Source: Saprospiraceae bacterium
GTDB lineage: Bacteria > Bacteroidota > Bacteroidia > Chitinophagales > Saprospiraceae
Direction: 5' to 3'
Length of the DNA stretch: 64,000 nt
Assembly (NCBI GenBank): GCA_028285545.1
Contig: JANQPA010000068.1
Span: 16,194-80,193, forward strand
The notes beneath the pieces were generated by a model, which saw only the letters and a program-made list of their open reading frames with translations, was not told the DNA's origin and searched no databases. Below, piece by piece: positions 1-8,949 of this stretch. Each line of letters opens with the position of its first letter. Position 1 is the first letter of the stretch. A program made the translations under genes and the position numbers.

Positions 1-15
1 CAAAATTTTCCCTTA

Positions 16-33
16 TTTGCCCAAATAGGCAAA
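16..33 (-). terminator. Possible weak terminator of the TonB receptor gene
   Basis: Six-base inverted arms TTTGCC/GGCAAA with a 6-base loop lie about 45 bases past the receptor stop codon. On the minus strand the hairpin is not followed by a good T-run, so the assignment is tentative. Confidence 0.3.
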
Positions 34-75
34 TCAGTAAAAAGATCCAATATGTAGGCAATACTTTCATAATTC

Positions 76-2421
76 TCACTTCAAATGATAGTTTATGCCA
101 AATCTAAAGGTAGATAGGGATTGAGGATTATATAAAAGAACATCCGGCCCATCATTGGCATCAATTCCAGCATATTTAGTATTAAAAAAGTTTAATATTT
201 TCCCATATAATTCGAGGTTAGGCGAGAGCAATAAGTTTGCGCTTACATCCAATAGATAATACTCATTTTGTTTTAGCTCCCTTTCTTCAACTCCCATATT
301 TAGACTTCTTCCAATCTCAAGTATATTGCGAGACATATTCCGGCTCATAAACACATTATCAAGAATAATCGAGACACGTTCAAGTGGTTTAAACTGTAAT
401 CTGAGCTGGGTCATTAGATTAGGATAAGCTCTAATCGATTGAATGCCACTAATAAAATCTTCTCTTGATCCCATTTGGGGATTAAATGAAAAAAAAGATT
501 CTTCCCCTGTAGAAATTTGCATACCTAGTTGAGCATCTAATTTAAATTTTGGAATGATATTATTAATCCTTAGAAAGGATTGAAGTCCCCATAATTTGGT
601 TTCGGTATCCTCATTATTAAAATAGCCAATGGTTAAATTACGGGTTTCAATTCTTGGATTACTTACAAAATTATAGATCACATATTCACTTGTTCTACTA
701 TAAAAAGAACTAACATCCCACTCCAGATTAATGGATGGTTTCCACCTTAGACCTAATTCAAAAGAATAAGTTTGTTCTGATCCCAATGGTATAATCCCTG
801 TCAAAATATTATCAAAGGTTTCCTCCCGAATTGTATAGGAACTGGCACTGAGAAAGGGGGAAGGGATTTTAAAGGCTTTGCCATAGGATGCTCGTAATGA
901 CAACTTGTCTGAAGCTTTGAAAAGTATGGCCAAACGAGGACTAAAGGAGGTAATTCGCTCATTAAAGTCCGAAGTGCCCCTATTGAAATATTGACCTCCG
1001 ACTAAAATGGACCAACGTTTTAATGATAAAAACCATTGAAAAAAAGCACTAAATTCCTGATAAGAGGGATCCGAAAAGGAAGCTTCTAAATTAGCAGGTT
1101 CAAAGTCTTCTCGCTGTACTGGAACCGGTTGAAAGTCAATAAAAGGATCGCCATCTCCCAATTGGTATTTTAGCCCAACTGTCCATTCATCAGAGGGTAA
1201 AAGATTAAAATTTGCAGTCTGTTCCAGGTAGAATTCGCGGGAGCGGCTCTTCATGAACCTGGAACGATCATAAAAGTTAGAAAATATCTGCTGACTTGCT
1301 GACTCAGGATCGGTACTTTCTTGTGCAAAATTTTCCATAATTCCTTGTAGTACAGGAGCAACATAAGTAATGGAAGATCTGGAGTCCAGCTCATACCTCA
1401 AAAACCCAGCTGTCGTTTGAAGGTCGATATTTTTTACAGAGGATTTAGCGGTTAAATGTCCTTCTTCAATGGTTTCTCCGGTAAAATTTAAAGGAATGGC
1501 ATAAGAAGCAGACAATGGACTCAGACCTATGGAACTATGGTCTTGTCTTTGCAAATTTACATAAGACAGCTGTAGAAAACGATATTGCAGATCTGCCCCA
1601 AAGGATCGACTAAGATGTGGCAATTCATTAATTACAGGTCTGTTAGGATTGCCCCGGTAATTGCGGTTATCTGTCAAATTTTGTGCTCTTGCAGGTAGAA
1701 TATTATTATATTCCAAAGGATTGTAAAGCGTTTCTTCATCATAAACAACTCGTCGATCAGCAAAGCGAGTATTGGAACCATATACCTTAAATCGAAGAAC
1801 ATCATCACCTTGTCCCAATTTACCTCCAAACAGCGCATTCAGACTAAAATACTCCTGAGAACCCACGTGAAGACTAGCATCTGCAAAAACAGGCCTTTCG
1901 GATTCTTTGACTACAATATTAATTATTCCAGAAGAGGCATCTGCTCCATAAAGGGCAGCAGCCGGGCCATAGATAATTTCAATCCTTTCTGCTTGTTGTA
2001 TAGGAAGTTGAGCTCCCAATGGCATGCCATTCACCATATAGGGTTTTATTGGAATGCCATTCAAAAGAATTTTAGCATAGGAATTTCCTGGCAATCCCCT
2101 CATCATGAACAACTCTCCCTCAATAGCGGAACCGGAAGGCGATATCCTAAATCCAGGTAACATTTTTAATACATCAGTTAGGGTAATGTATCCATTTTGA
2201 CGAATCTCCTCTGCACCAATAACAATGATGGAAAAGGGCAGCTCAGCAATATTTTTTAGAGAGCGGCTGGCCGAGCTTACTTGGCGATTCAATTCCAGGC
2301 TATTAGTAGATCGTAAGTCCTGCCAACCTAGTTTAGCAAGATCTATGGGCAAAGTATCCGTCTGTCCTTGACTTACTATTGCGAATAGCATTAAAAATCC
2401 AATCAAAGAGAAGCGGATCAT
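76..2421 (-). CDS. TonB-dependent outer-membrane receptor
   Basis: The 781-residue product has a signal peptide (about residues 1-19), an N-terminal plug domain (about 55-170, with the typical LPFSIIVIGAEEI start and a later GPAAALYGADASSG segment) and a long C-terminal beta-barrel ending in FRFGINYHLK. This is the family layout for energy-coupled uptake across the outer membrane by TonB/ExbBD. It lacks the N-terminal carboxypeptidase-like domain of SusC proteins and has no SusD partner next to it, so a siderophore, cofactor or metal substrate is more likely than a glycan. It lies 143 bases downstream of the sigma-factor operon on the same strand, with a terminator between them. Substrate unknown. 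Confidence 0.93.
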   Translation of the reverse strand: MIRFSLIGFLMLFAIVSQGQTDTLPIDLAKLGWQDLRSTNSLELNRQVSSASRSLKNIAELPFSIIVIGAEEIRQNGYITLTDVLKMLPGFRISPSGSAIEGELFMMRGLPGNSYAKILLNGIPIKPYMVNGMPLGAQLPIQQAERIEIIYGPAAALYGADASSGIINIVVKESERPVFADASLHVGSQEYFSLNALFGGKLGQGDDVLRFKVYGSNTRFADRRVVYDEETLYNPLEYNNILPARAQNLTDNRNYRGNPNRPVINELPHLSRSFGADLQYRFLQLSYVNLQRQDHSSIGLSPLSASYAIPLNFTGETIEEGHLTAKSSVKNIDLQTTAGFLRYELDSRSSITYVAPVLQGIMENFAQESTDPESASQQIFSNFYDRSRFMKSRSREFYLEQTANFNLLPSDEWTVGLKYQLGDGDPFIDFQPVPVQREDFEPANLEASFSDPSYQEFSAFFQWFLSLKRWSILVGGQYFNRGTSDFNERITSFSPRLAILFKASDKLSLRASYGKAFKIPSPFLSASSYTIREETFDNILTGIIPLGSEQTYSFELGLRWKPSINLEWDVSSFYSRTSEYVIYNFVSNPRIETRNLTIGYFNNEDTETKLWGLQSFLRINNIIPKFKLDAQLGMQISTGEESFFSFNPQMGSREDFISGIQSIRAYPNLMTQLRLQFKPLERVSIILDNVFMSRNMSRNILEIGRSLNMGVEERELKQNEYYLLDVSANLLLSPNLELYGKILNFFNTKYAGIDANDGPDVLLYNPQSLSTFRFGINYHLK

Positions 2422-2500
2422 GTTATGAGTTTTAAGAGATAAAATGAAGACTAGAAAATTACGGAATTTTAGGGAAGGGAGGAAATACCCTGTTTATACG

Positions 2501-2536
2501 AAAAAACGCCCTGACAGATACATCAGAGCGTTTTTT
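2501..2536 (-). terminator. Terminator of the sigma-factor operon
   Basis: Near-perfect inverted repeat with A-run and T-run flanks (AAAAAACGCCCTGA paired with TCAGAGCGTTTTTT), 28 bases past the stop codon of the 199-residue membrane protein gene. It is a typical intrinsic terminator. Confidence 0.85.
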
Positions 2537-2564
2537 ATCATTAAACAGAATTAAAACATTTGGC

Positions 2565-3164
2565 TCAATCCATATCTAAATCATTCAATAAGCGATCCGT
2601 AGACCTCATAATTCCTTTATAGCATCGCATTACAAAGGAGGTAAATAGCGCAAAATAAATAAGGGCAATAGGCACATAGATCAATAAATCCGAAGCGTCA
2701 ATGGAGAAATCTCTACCTTTTATAACTTTGGTCAATGGCGGAACCATTACAAACATCAGAAAGAAGCTGATATAGATGCTGACTTGCTGGACCCTACGCA
2801 ATTGCTTCCTACCATTTGCATAATCAATCATGGTTTGCTTATAATTATTGTCAACTAAGTTGATGTTGTTCAGCTTCCTAAGGGCACGGAGAGAAAAAAT
2901 GGGTAAAAACACCAGGATGATAATGGTTATTATCCCCGTGACGAGAGTTAGGGTGCTATCCAGTTTATTAAAGTTAATGATCAAAATCAGAGCCATTGCG
3001 AAGCAAATCACGGTGCCGATCAATTCTGGATAAATAATTTTATTGAGCTTAGCTTTATACTGTTGCTGAGTCATTTTGATGATAATTTCGTTGGTTAATT
3101 TTTTTTGTTGTTCTAATTGATCACTAAGATCTGCCCAAATAGCTTTCATTTCTTCTAGTTCCAT
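2565..3164 (-). CDS. Membrane protein co-transcribed with an ECF sigma factor, possible anti-sigma
   Basis: The 199-residue product has a soluble N-terminal stretch (MELEEMKAIWADLSDQ, about residues 1-40) followed by four predicted membrane helices (about 45-65, 70-92, 128-148 and 158-180). Its start lies 5 bases after the stop of the ECF sigma-factor gene. That order and the cytoplasmic N-terminus followed by membrane helices fit a membrane-bound partner that holds the sigma factor, but no zinc-binding HxxxCxxC motif is visible. The role is inferred from context; it could also be an unrelated membrane protein. Confidence 0.7.
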   Translation of the reverse strand: MELEEMKAIWADLSDQLEQQKKLTNEIIIKMTQQQYKAKLNKIIYPELIGTVICFAMALILIINFNKLDSTLTLVTGIITIIILVFLPIFSLRALRKLNNINLVDNNYKQTMIDYANGRKQLRRVQQVSIYISFFLMFVMVPPLTKVIKGRDFSIDASDLLIYVPIALIYFALFTSFVMRCYKGIMRSTDRLLNDLDMD

Positions 3165-3169
3165 ATCAA

Positions 3170-3658
3170 TTAATTTTTCACCATTTGAGATTTTAATTTT
3201 TTCTTTATCCTAGACAAACGCGTCCCTACATTTGAAGAAGACAATCCGGTAATTTCAGCAATTTCATCATAGCTGAGTCCTTCCAAAAAGAGAAGGATGA
3301 TCCCTTTTTCAAGTTTATCGAGTTTCTTAATGTGAGAATATAAATTCTTAAGCCTTTCCTCAAAGAGGGGATCGGCAACTTCATCTTCCTTTCGTTCTAA
3401 GTAGTCCAATGAAAAATGATCTACTCTCCTACTCGCTTTTTTTCTGGCTGTAATGGCAGTATTCATAGCTACCCGATAAATCCAGGTACTTATTTTCGAT
3501 TCTTTCCGAAAAGACTTGAAAGATTTCCATAGTTGATACACTACCTCCTGGTACAAATCCTGTTGGCTGTCCTTGTTTTCAGTATATATACTTGTGATTT
3601 TAAAAATCAGGCCTTCGTTTTCCTTGATGACCTGTGTAAACTCTTCTTCCTTCGGCAT
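3170..3658 (-). CDS. ECF-type RNA polymerase sigma factor
   Basis: The 162-residue protein has sigma region 2 (about residues 10-80, with DLYQEVVYQLWKSFKSF and WIYRVAMNTAI) and region 4 with its helix-turn-helix (about 105-155, GLSYDEIAEITGLSSSNVGTRLSRIKKKL). It lacks regions 1 and 3, as expected for group 4 (ECF) sigma factors, which redirect RNA polymerase to a small regulon. It is the first gene of a two-gene operon with the membrane protein at 2565-3164. The upstream 200 bases separate it from the neighbouring minus-strand gene, which has its own terminator, so it should have its own promoter. Confidence 0.92.
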   Translation of the reverse strand: MPKEEEFTQVIKENEGLIFKITSIYTENKDSQQDLYQEVVYQLWKSFKSFRKESKISTWIYRVAMNTAITARKKASRRVDHFSLDYLERKEDEVADPLFEERLKNLYSHIKKLDKLEKGIILLFLEGLSYDEIAEITGLSSSNVGTRLSRIKKKLKSQMVKN

Positions 3659-3781
3659 TCAGAGTAATTGATTTTATCTATTAGTATAGTAGGATGGAAG
3701 AAAATCACAAAAAAGGAGAATTTTATTTGGGGGGACAAACAATCTCCGGATATTTCCTGGCAGAGAGGTGAAGAATCATAA

Positions 3782-3827
3782 TTTTGGCTGTCTCATAAGA
3801 CCAAAGGCCTTACGAGACAGCCAAAAA
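3782..3827 (-). terminator. Strong terminator of the His/Tyr-rich protein gene
   Basis: Eighteen-base arms (starting TTTTGGCTGTCTC, with one mismatch) surround a 9-base loop, about 30 bases past the stop codon of the 3859-5490 gene. A/T runs flank both sides, so it may work in both directions. Confidence 0.85.
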
Positions 3828-3858
3828 AAGCTCAAAGTGATGGCAAGGTTTCAAATTC

Positions 3859-5490
3859 TCAATTATTATTTTTCTTCTTCCTGGGAATCGTCTTTTTCTT
3901 AATAGTTCTTGGTTTGGATACCTTTGAACGTGGTGTTGCTTTAGTCTTAGGGGGTACGGGTTTAACAGTTCTCGTTGCTTTGGTACGTTCCGAAATACTT
4001 CGATGCTGCTCAGTTCCTTTTTTCACGGTTGGTATTTTGGTGCTAGGGGCTTGGATTTTTTTCTTAAATGTCGATTTTGTTGTTTTCTTGGTATTAGATT
4101 CAGTCTGCCGTTTCGTATTAGTTGGTATTCGGGTTCTTTCTTCCACTCCTGTTATCCTTTTTGAAATTTCTCTACTACCCGAAATAGATTGGTAGCGATT
4201 CGGGTTTTTGTTTTTAAATTCTAATTGATCCATTTGTTTGTCAGGATGGCTTCGATTATATCTGGCACGATCTGATTCGAATTTCCCAAATTCTTTAAAC
4301 CGCTGAGACAGATTCTTGTCATCATGTAACCATTCTTTAGAAATAACTGCCTGATTCCTGCTCTGCCAAAGGGTAACACTGGCCGTTATGCTACTTCCAT
4401 GTCTTCGATGGCCGTAATAATGCTGAGTAAAATGGGCAGATAAATTTGACCAGCGATAGTGATGATAAGGATGGTAGAAGTACCAGTCGGTGAAATAAAA
4501 GGATGGCAGCCCAATAATCACTACTCCTCGTCGCAGGCCAAAGTAAAATCCCCAGTCATACCAATAGGGATATTGACGCCATCGAGGATAGTGGTACCAA
4601 TGAGGGTAGCTAAACCAATATGGATAGTTGTAATAGTGATAATTATGAATCTCCCTGGCTTCCTTTTCTTCGTAATAGACATCATCAAAACTTTGATCGT
4701 AATAATCATCGTAGTAATAACTATGTTCTTCACTAAAACTTTCGGCTGAGGATTTGAATTCTTCAAGTACTTGTGGATCCTCTTCTAAACTCCTTTGCCA
4801 GTCTTCAAGTTCTTTAGCGTTCTCACGTGCCACTACAAGGTTAAGGCTATCTAACTGATAAGAAACCCAATGAGGATTTTTTTTATACAGGTCCCCAATC
4901 AAAATAGTAAGCCTAATGTTATCAGTAAGAATACTCAATACTTCTGGTAATTTAATCAGGTGCTGAAAGGCTTTTTGAGTTTCCTCTGGGTATTCATTCA
5001 GAAGAGTTGTAAATGTAGCCTCTGCCTGCAAATTCAAAGCTCTGATTTCTGATAATTCCCAGTAATAATTTTTAAAAGCTATTTTGGCTCTGTCATGAAT
5101 AACAACAGGGTAATTTTTCAATAAAAGATTAACAGCTTTAGTGGAAGCATTATTTAAGTTTACCATGCGATCAATCATTCCCGGATAACGAGTTAGATCC
5201 CAAATCATTTCCTGAACACTTTGTGGGTATTGTTCGATCAAGGAACGAAAGGCCATTTTACTTTTCGATTGGACATTTTCCAATTTGATAAGGGCCTCTG
5301 GGTATTTTGTAGCTTCCAGGATAGCTAAACGGGTATCTTCGGGGTATAATACTAAGGCATTGATGGCTTCCTCATCTTCGGCAACCAGTTCATCTAACAG
5401 TACCCGCTCTGTCTGTGCCTGAACGCCAATTATACTGATCAGCGTAAAAATTAAGATGAAGCCAAGAACATTTTGAATGGCGTATTTCAT
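3859..5490 (-). CDS. Secreted protein with helical N-terminus, aromatic/His-rich middle and basic tail
   Basis: I place the start at 5490 because the product then begins with a clean signal peptide (MKYAIQNVLGFILIF...AQA-type cleavage); a longer frame opens at 5559. The mature N-terminal part (to about residue 240) has repeated YP motifs (ALVLYPEDTR, EQYPQ, TRYPGMI, KNYPV, NEYPEE) reminiscent of DUF3300-like proteins. The middle (about 265-370) is extremely rich in Tyr, Trp, His and Pro, and the C-terminal 120 residues are rich in Lys, Arg and Thr. The composition suggests an envelope or matrix-binding protein. I do not recognise a catalytic domain. Confidence 0.75.
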   Translation of the reverse strand: MKYAIQNVLGFILIFTLISIIGVQAQTERVLLDELVAEDEEAINALVLYPEDTRLAILEATKYPEALIKLENVQSKSKMAFRSLIEQYPQSVQEMIWDLTRYPGMIDRMVNLNNASTKAVNLLLKNYPVVIHDRAKIAFKNYYWELSEIRALNLQAEATFTTLLNEYPEETQKAFQHLIKLPEVLSILTDNIRLTILIGDLYKKNPHWVSYQLDSLNLVVARENAKELEDWQRSLEEDPQVLEEFKSSAESFSEEHSYYYDDYYDQSFDDVYYEEKEAREIHNYHYYNYPYWFSYPHWYHYPRWRQYPYWYDWGFYFGLRRGVVIIGLPSFYFTDWYFYHPYHHYRWSNLSAHFTQHYYGHRRHGSSITASVTLWQSRNQAVISKEWLHDDKNLSQRFKEFGKFESDRARYNRSHPDKQMDQLEFKNKNPNRYQSISGSREISKRITGVEERTRIPTNTKRQTESNTKKTTKSTFKKKIQAPSTKIPTVKKGTEQHRSISERTKATRTVKPVPPKTKATPRSKVSKPRTIKKKTIPRKKKNNN

Positions 5491-5814
5491 AACTCTCAAT
5501 TCTTTGGTTAAAAAATCAAATAGTGAGGAGAGAAAAGACTTAAGAAAGAAGGACTTCAATGGTTAGAATAGGGATAATTCTGGTGAGGAAGGTTAATCGA
5601 TTCTATTAATGGCAAATTGCAAAATAAAGGATTATAAAACAATGATGATAATCACTGAAAATAGGTTTATTTAATACAGAAGTTGCCATTAACCATGCAA
5701 AAGTCCAGACTAGTTAAATACAAATTAAGCTTACAAAGGCCAACTGCCCAGATAAAAACTATAGCAAATTTGACTAAACCTAAATGTGAAAAAATTACAG
5801 TGTTTTCAATGGAT
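5491..5814. other. Intergenic stretch without a clear feature
   Basis: This lies between two minus-strand genes. A 60-codon open frame on the plus strand (5683-5865) has no family signature and runs into the neighbouring gene. I see no good terminator, RNA gene or repeat here, although it must hold the promoter of the 3859-5490 gene. Confidence 0.5.
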
Positions 5815-6267
5815 TCAATCCGTCCATTTAATTTCAAACCACAAGCGACCCGTATTTTTATCTAATAGACACTGCCAGGAGCTATTTTTACCCTGGCCTG
5901 CTTTACCAAACAATTGACTTTGTGCATTCGGTAAAGGAGCATTATTTTCTTCTAAATAAGTGAAAGTCCACAATGGATTCTCTCCATTGGTATCAACAGG
6001 TCTTAAATCAAATTTATAGATGTAGCCATCCAGGTTTGTTTTGCCTTGGTCAATAAGATAAATTCCGACCCTTGTTTTTTCTTCCTCCTGGTAAAAACAA
6101 TCAGCCTCTTCCAGCTTCGGAATATCAATTCCTGAGGCTATTTCATTGGTATCAATTACCAATTGACTGCAATCTTTTGAATTTTTTAGGCTAAGTGAAA
6201 GAAAGAGAACAAAACAGATAAGGATTCCAAAAACCAGGGAAAGTGCCAATAGCAGTTGTTTATTCAT
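5815..6267 (-). CDS. Hypothetical single-pass membrane-anchored protein
   Basis: The 150-residue protein starts with one hydrophobic helix (LLLALSLVFGILICFVLF, about residues 5-27), followed by a 120-residue extracytoplasmic part with three cysteines (CSQL, CFYQ, CLLD) and several tryptophans near the C-terminus. It is separated from the upstream minus-strand gene by only 20 bases, so the two are probably co-transcribed. No known family is recognised. Confidence 0.65.
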   Translation of the reverse strand: MNKQLLLALSLVFGILICFVLFLSLSLKNSKDCSQLVIDTNEIASGIDIPKLEEADCFYQEEEKTRVGIYLIDQGKTNLDGYIYKFDLRPVDTNGENPLWTFTYLEENNAPLPNAQSQLFGKAGQGKNSSWQCLLDKNTGRLWFEIKWTD

Positions 6268-6287
6268 GGTGGTACATTTTATTAGGT

Positions 6288-6566
6288 CTATCTTCTAATA
6301 ATAGAGAGTACCCGAGTCCAAAAATTGCTGCTTTTTAATATTTTAGGATAAGCCTCTTTCCAGGTAAGGTTCTTATATCGTTCGGCAATTTTTATATGTT
6401 TTTTACAAAACCATTCAAGCCCCGCTGGATGTCCAAGCATCCGTTTGTTTTTCATTTTCTCATTCTGAGCGGCTTCTTTTTCAGTGGTTTTAAACTTTAC
6501 TGTTCCACCACTTTGCGGGTCTTTCCGAAAATCTTTTTTGCATATGGCACAGATGGGTGGTCGCAT
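6288..6566 (-). CDS. Small protein with a possible Cys/His zinc site
   Basis: The 92-residue protein carries an N-terminal CAICKKDF pair and a later CKKH motif (residues about 5-8 and 54-57), which together could form a CxxC...CxxH zinc site, as in small zinc-ribbon proteins. It has no signal peptide and is rich in Lys. It is probably in an operon with the membrane protein 20 bases downstream. Its upstream edge touches a TTGGGTA tandem repeat, which may overlap its leader. Function unknown. Confidence 0.65.
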   Translation of the reverse strand: MRPPICAICKKDFRKDPQSGGTVKFKTTEKEAAQNEKMKNKRMLGHPAGLEWFCKKHIKIAERYKNLTWKEAYPKILKSSNFWTRVLSIIRR

Positions 6567-6605
6567 GGTATTGGGTATTGGGTATTGGGTATTGGGTATT
6601 GGGTA
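6567..6605. repeat. TTGGGTA heptamer tandem repeat
   Basis: Five perfect copies of TTGGGTA preceded by a partial unit lie directly upstream of the 92-residue gene. The same heptamer seed reappears as GTATTGGGTATTGAG at 23855-23870. The unit length of 7 permits slippage; any effect on the adjacent gene's leader is conjecture. Confidence 0.9.
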
Positions 6606-6653
6606 TAAGATAAGCTTTTCTTAGTATTTAAGTAATAGCTTAGTTTAATCTTA

Positions 6654-7214
6654 TTATAAGTGAAAAAATTTCTCAAGCTCAGAAAAGGTCTGTTCATTAT
6701 TTTGAAAAATTATTCCCTCCATTTTTAAGGACTTAGCGGTTTCTACATTCCGAGGATCATCATCAATGAGTAATAATTGATCTGGACAGATATTTAATTC
6801 TCTTAATAGCTTTTCAAAAAACAAAACATTCGATTTAAAGGCCTTAAGGTCATAAGAATAAAATGCAGCTTTACTCCATTCCTCAAAACGAAACCTTTTG
6901 GATAAATAAGTGATATTTTCCCGGTAATTGTCGCTCACAATGATAATGGTTCCCAGAGATTTTAATTTTTCAATTAATTGATCATTAAAATCAAGGGTGT
7001 CAAAAAGGGCAGCTAGAAACTCCTCTGCACGCAGACTTTGTCCGGTGAGTATATTATAATCACTTAAGAAGTTGACAAAAACATCTTCTCCCATATCAAG
7101 AGCGGCTCCGTATTTTTTATTTAAAGAAGAAATATGGGGCCACTGAATATAAGGGTGCATGCGATCTGTTGAGAGAAAAACAACTCCTCCCAGGTCCAGT
7201 AAAACGGTTTTCAT
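6654..7214 (-). CDS. HAD-superfamily hydrolase (phosphatase-like)
   Basis: The 186-residue cytosolic protein has HAD motif I as LLDLGGVVF (nucleophile Asp near residue 7), a motif II serine in IIIVSDNY, and motif IV in LLLIDDDPRNVETAK. The second motif I aspartate is replaced by Gly, as in many YihX/epoxide-hydrolase-N-like HADs with DLGGV or DLGNV. The members with this motif are mostly sugar-phosphate or nucleotide phosphatases, but the substrate cannot be read from sequence. It sits 20 bases downstream of a lipoprotein gene on the same strand. Confidence 0.85.
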   Translation of the reverse strand: MKTVLLDLGGVVFLSTDRMHPYIQWPHISSLNKKYGAALDMGEDVFVNFLSDYNILTGQSLRAEEFLAALFDTLDFNDQLIEKLKSLGTIIIVSDNYRENITYLSKRFRFEEWSKAAFYSYDLKAFKSNVLFFEKLLRELNICPDQLLLIDDDPRNVETAKSLKMEGIIFQNNEQTFSELEKFFHL

Positions 7215-7234
7215 TCTTGCAAATTAATATATTT

Positions 7235-7648
7235 TTAATCTACAAAGACGACCTCCTCTTTTCCATTCACATTGATCAACTTCCATTTAAGACTTTGTAA
7301 TGCTTCTGAAATGGATCGGCTATTCATTCTTTTGATACCAGCTGATTTATCTCCCTTGCTAAGCAGTATTTTGACAGAAAAGCAAGTACGGGCATTTTTA
7401 AAATTGGTCATCATGTAGAGGGAATTACCTTCTTCCACATAGTTTTCAAAAGAATAATGATAATCTGAAGGCGAAGCCTTTCTTAATTGATTCCGGGCAG
7501 CATTTTGATAAGCAATGCTATTGGGCTCACCCAGGTGAGAAAACCCTTCCTGAGCACTATCAAAAAGTCTTGGGGAGGAGTAATGTTTGGGCTGACTACA
7601 TGTTGTTAGAAACAGGGCAATCGGGCATAATAGAAATAGCGCTTTCAT
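7235..7648 (-). CDS. Small lipoprotein of unknown function
   Basis: The 137-residue product has a lipoprotein signal (hydrophobic stretch then LTTCS, Cys near residue 17). The mature part is polar, with AYQNAARNQLRKASP and YSFENYVEEGNSLYMMTNFKNART segments resembling small secreted proteins of Bacteroidota. It precedes the HAD gene by 20 bases and probably shares its transcript. No domain is recognised. Confidence 0.65.
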   Translation of the reverse strand: MKALFLLCPIALFLTTCSQPKHYSSPRLFDSAQEGFSHLGEPNSIAYQNAARNQLRKASPSDYHYSFENYVEEGNSLYMMTNFKNARTCFSVKILLSKGDKSAGIKRMNSRSISEALQSLKWKLINVNGKEEVVFVD

Positions 7649-7687
7649 AAATGTTTAAATGAGTTTTTGGCGATTAGAACGTAAAAA

Positions 7688-7721
7688 GGGGGTGACTAAA
7701 CCGAATCGGTTTAGCACCCCC
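7688..7721 (-). terminator. Terminator of the secreted-protein operon
   Basis: Hairpin with arms GGGGGTGACTAAACCGA and TCGGTTTAGCACCCCC (one bulge) followed on the minus strand by TTTTTAC. It lies 54 bases past the stop of the 7775-8881 gene and closes the 11295-to-7775 operon. Confidence 0.9.
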
Positions 7722-7774
7722 ATGCATGTCTTTCAAAGGTAAAAATAATATACGTTTCTTTCTATTTTATTGCC

Positions 7775-8881
7775 TCAAATCTCTGATTTAGCTACAGTTT
7801 TTAGGTGATAAGCATCTTTACTCTTATTTCTTAGAACAATTAAAATTTGATTTTCATCAAAATCTGAAATATGTGCTATACTTCCCAGGTTCACATTTTC
7901 ACGTTTTACCCCTCTATCCCTTGAAGGAGCTTTAATGGCCTTAGCATTGAATAAATCTTTACCTGTTATTTTGGCAAGGGGATGACGATTGTTGCCTACC
8001 AAAACAAAATCCTGCCCTTTATAGGTATAGGCTATGATTCCGGTAGGAGTATTCCCCGCTCCTATTTCTGCAACTGTTTTTCCAATCAATTTTTTATTCC
8101 CATCTAACTGATCCAGTTTAAAAGTTACAAGTGGGGTACACATGTAACCGGCCACCACATGCCATTGCTTTTCCAACTGAACCGGTAAAAATCGGTGTAT
8201 GGGGGCATGTGTTTCATTCTTTCCATGAGATACATGATATACCTGGACACTGGTGGTAAGCATTTCATCCTTAAATGGAAAAGGGACTCTCCTTAGTCCG
8301 GAAGAAAACTCTTCATTGGAAAGCCCCGAAATGATTAGTTCTCCATTGGCATAATGCAAGTCTGTGACCGTATAGGTTCTTGAAGGTCTGTTCCAGGTTT
8401 GGTGTTTTTCAGTAGGTGCATTGCCAATACGCATTTTTGAATAGCTAACCTCCTGGAGCGAATACTCCTTCAAGCCTTCTTCTCCAAGTCGGAATAAAGA
8501 GTAATAGGTCTTCTTCCCGCTTTGTTTGCTAACGGCAAAAAAGACGTTTTTTGACAAAGGATTAACAGCCATATCCTGAATCTTGATGTCTTTTTTATCG
8601 GCCCCCATTGCATTTGCCAATTTTGAATTCAGGTTTTCCATATTCAGGTTTTTGGCAGAACTCCTCTTTTTATCCTTTACATCTACTGCAATTAGGGTCA
8701 TTCCAGTATTATCTCCAATGAATAGAATATTTTCAGGGCCAAAGGAAATGGCCTTAATGGAACTAATTTCTGGTGTTCCAATTACAAAATTTGCCTTTAA
8801 ATCTTCATTAGGAATAGCTTTAAGATTGAAGGCTAACATTAAGGTCAAAGTAAAGAGCAATATTGATTTCATAATTGACAA
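7775..8881 (-). CDS. Secreted protein, paralogue of the adjacent gene, beta-propeller-like
   Basis: The 368-residue protein has a signal peptide (to about residue 22) and repeated beta-strand segments such as ISFGPENILFIGDNTG, IQDMAVNPLSKNVFFAV and GAGNTPTGIIAYTYKGQDFVLVGN, typical of a propeller fold. It aligns along its length with the 8950-10176 product (FGPxxxLFxGD, AVNPxSxN, LSNEEFSS, Y.CTPL, VAEIG.G shared), so the two arose by tandem duplication. There is no lipobox, unlike a surface lipoprotein. The substrate is unknown; a periplasmic binding or enzyme role is possible. Confidence 0.75.
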   Translation of the reverse strand: MSIMKSILLFTLTLMLAFNLKAIPNEDLKANFVIGTPEISSIKAISFGPENILFIGDNTGMTLIAVDVKDKKRSSAKNLNMENLNSKLANAMGADKKDIKIQDMAVNPLSKNVFFAVSKQSGKKTYYSLFRLGEEGLKEYSLQEVSYSKMRIGNAPTEKHQTWNRPSRTYTVTDLHYANGELIISGLSNEEFSSGLRRVPFPFKDEMLTTSVQVYHVSHGKNETHAPIHRFLPVQLEKQWHVVAGYMCTPLVTFKLDQLDGNKKLIGKTVAEIGAGNTPTGIIAYTYKGQDFVLVGNNRHPLAKITGKDLFNAKAIKAPSRDRGVKRENVNLGSIAHISDFDENQILIVLRNKSKDAYHLKTVAKSEI

Positions 8882-8949
8882 TTATTTATAGATCCGATTT
8901 TAAAAAGTCGTGAATATTTTAGGCTTGTTCATTCTCTTGAAAAATGAAA

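Noticed and set aside
5683..5865. Plus-strand 60-codon frame
   Set aside because: It runs into an opposite gene, has no signature and lacks supporting context.
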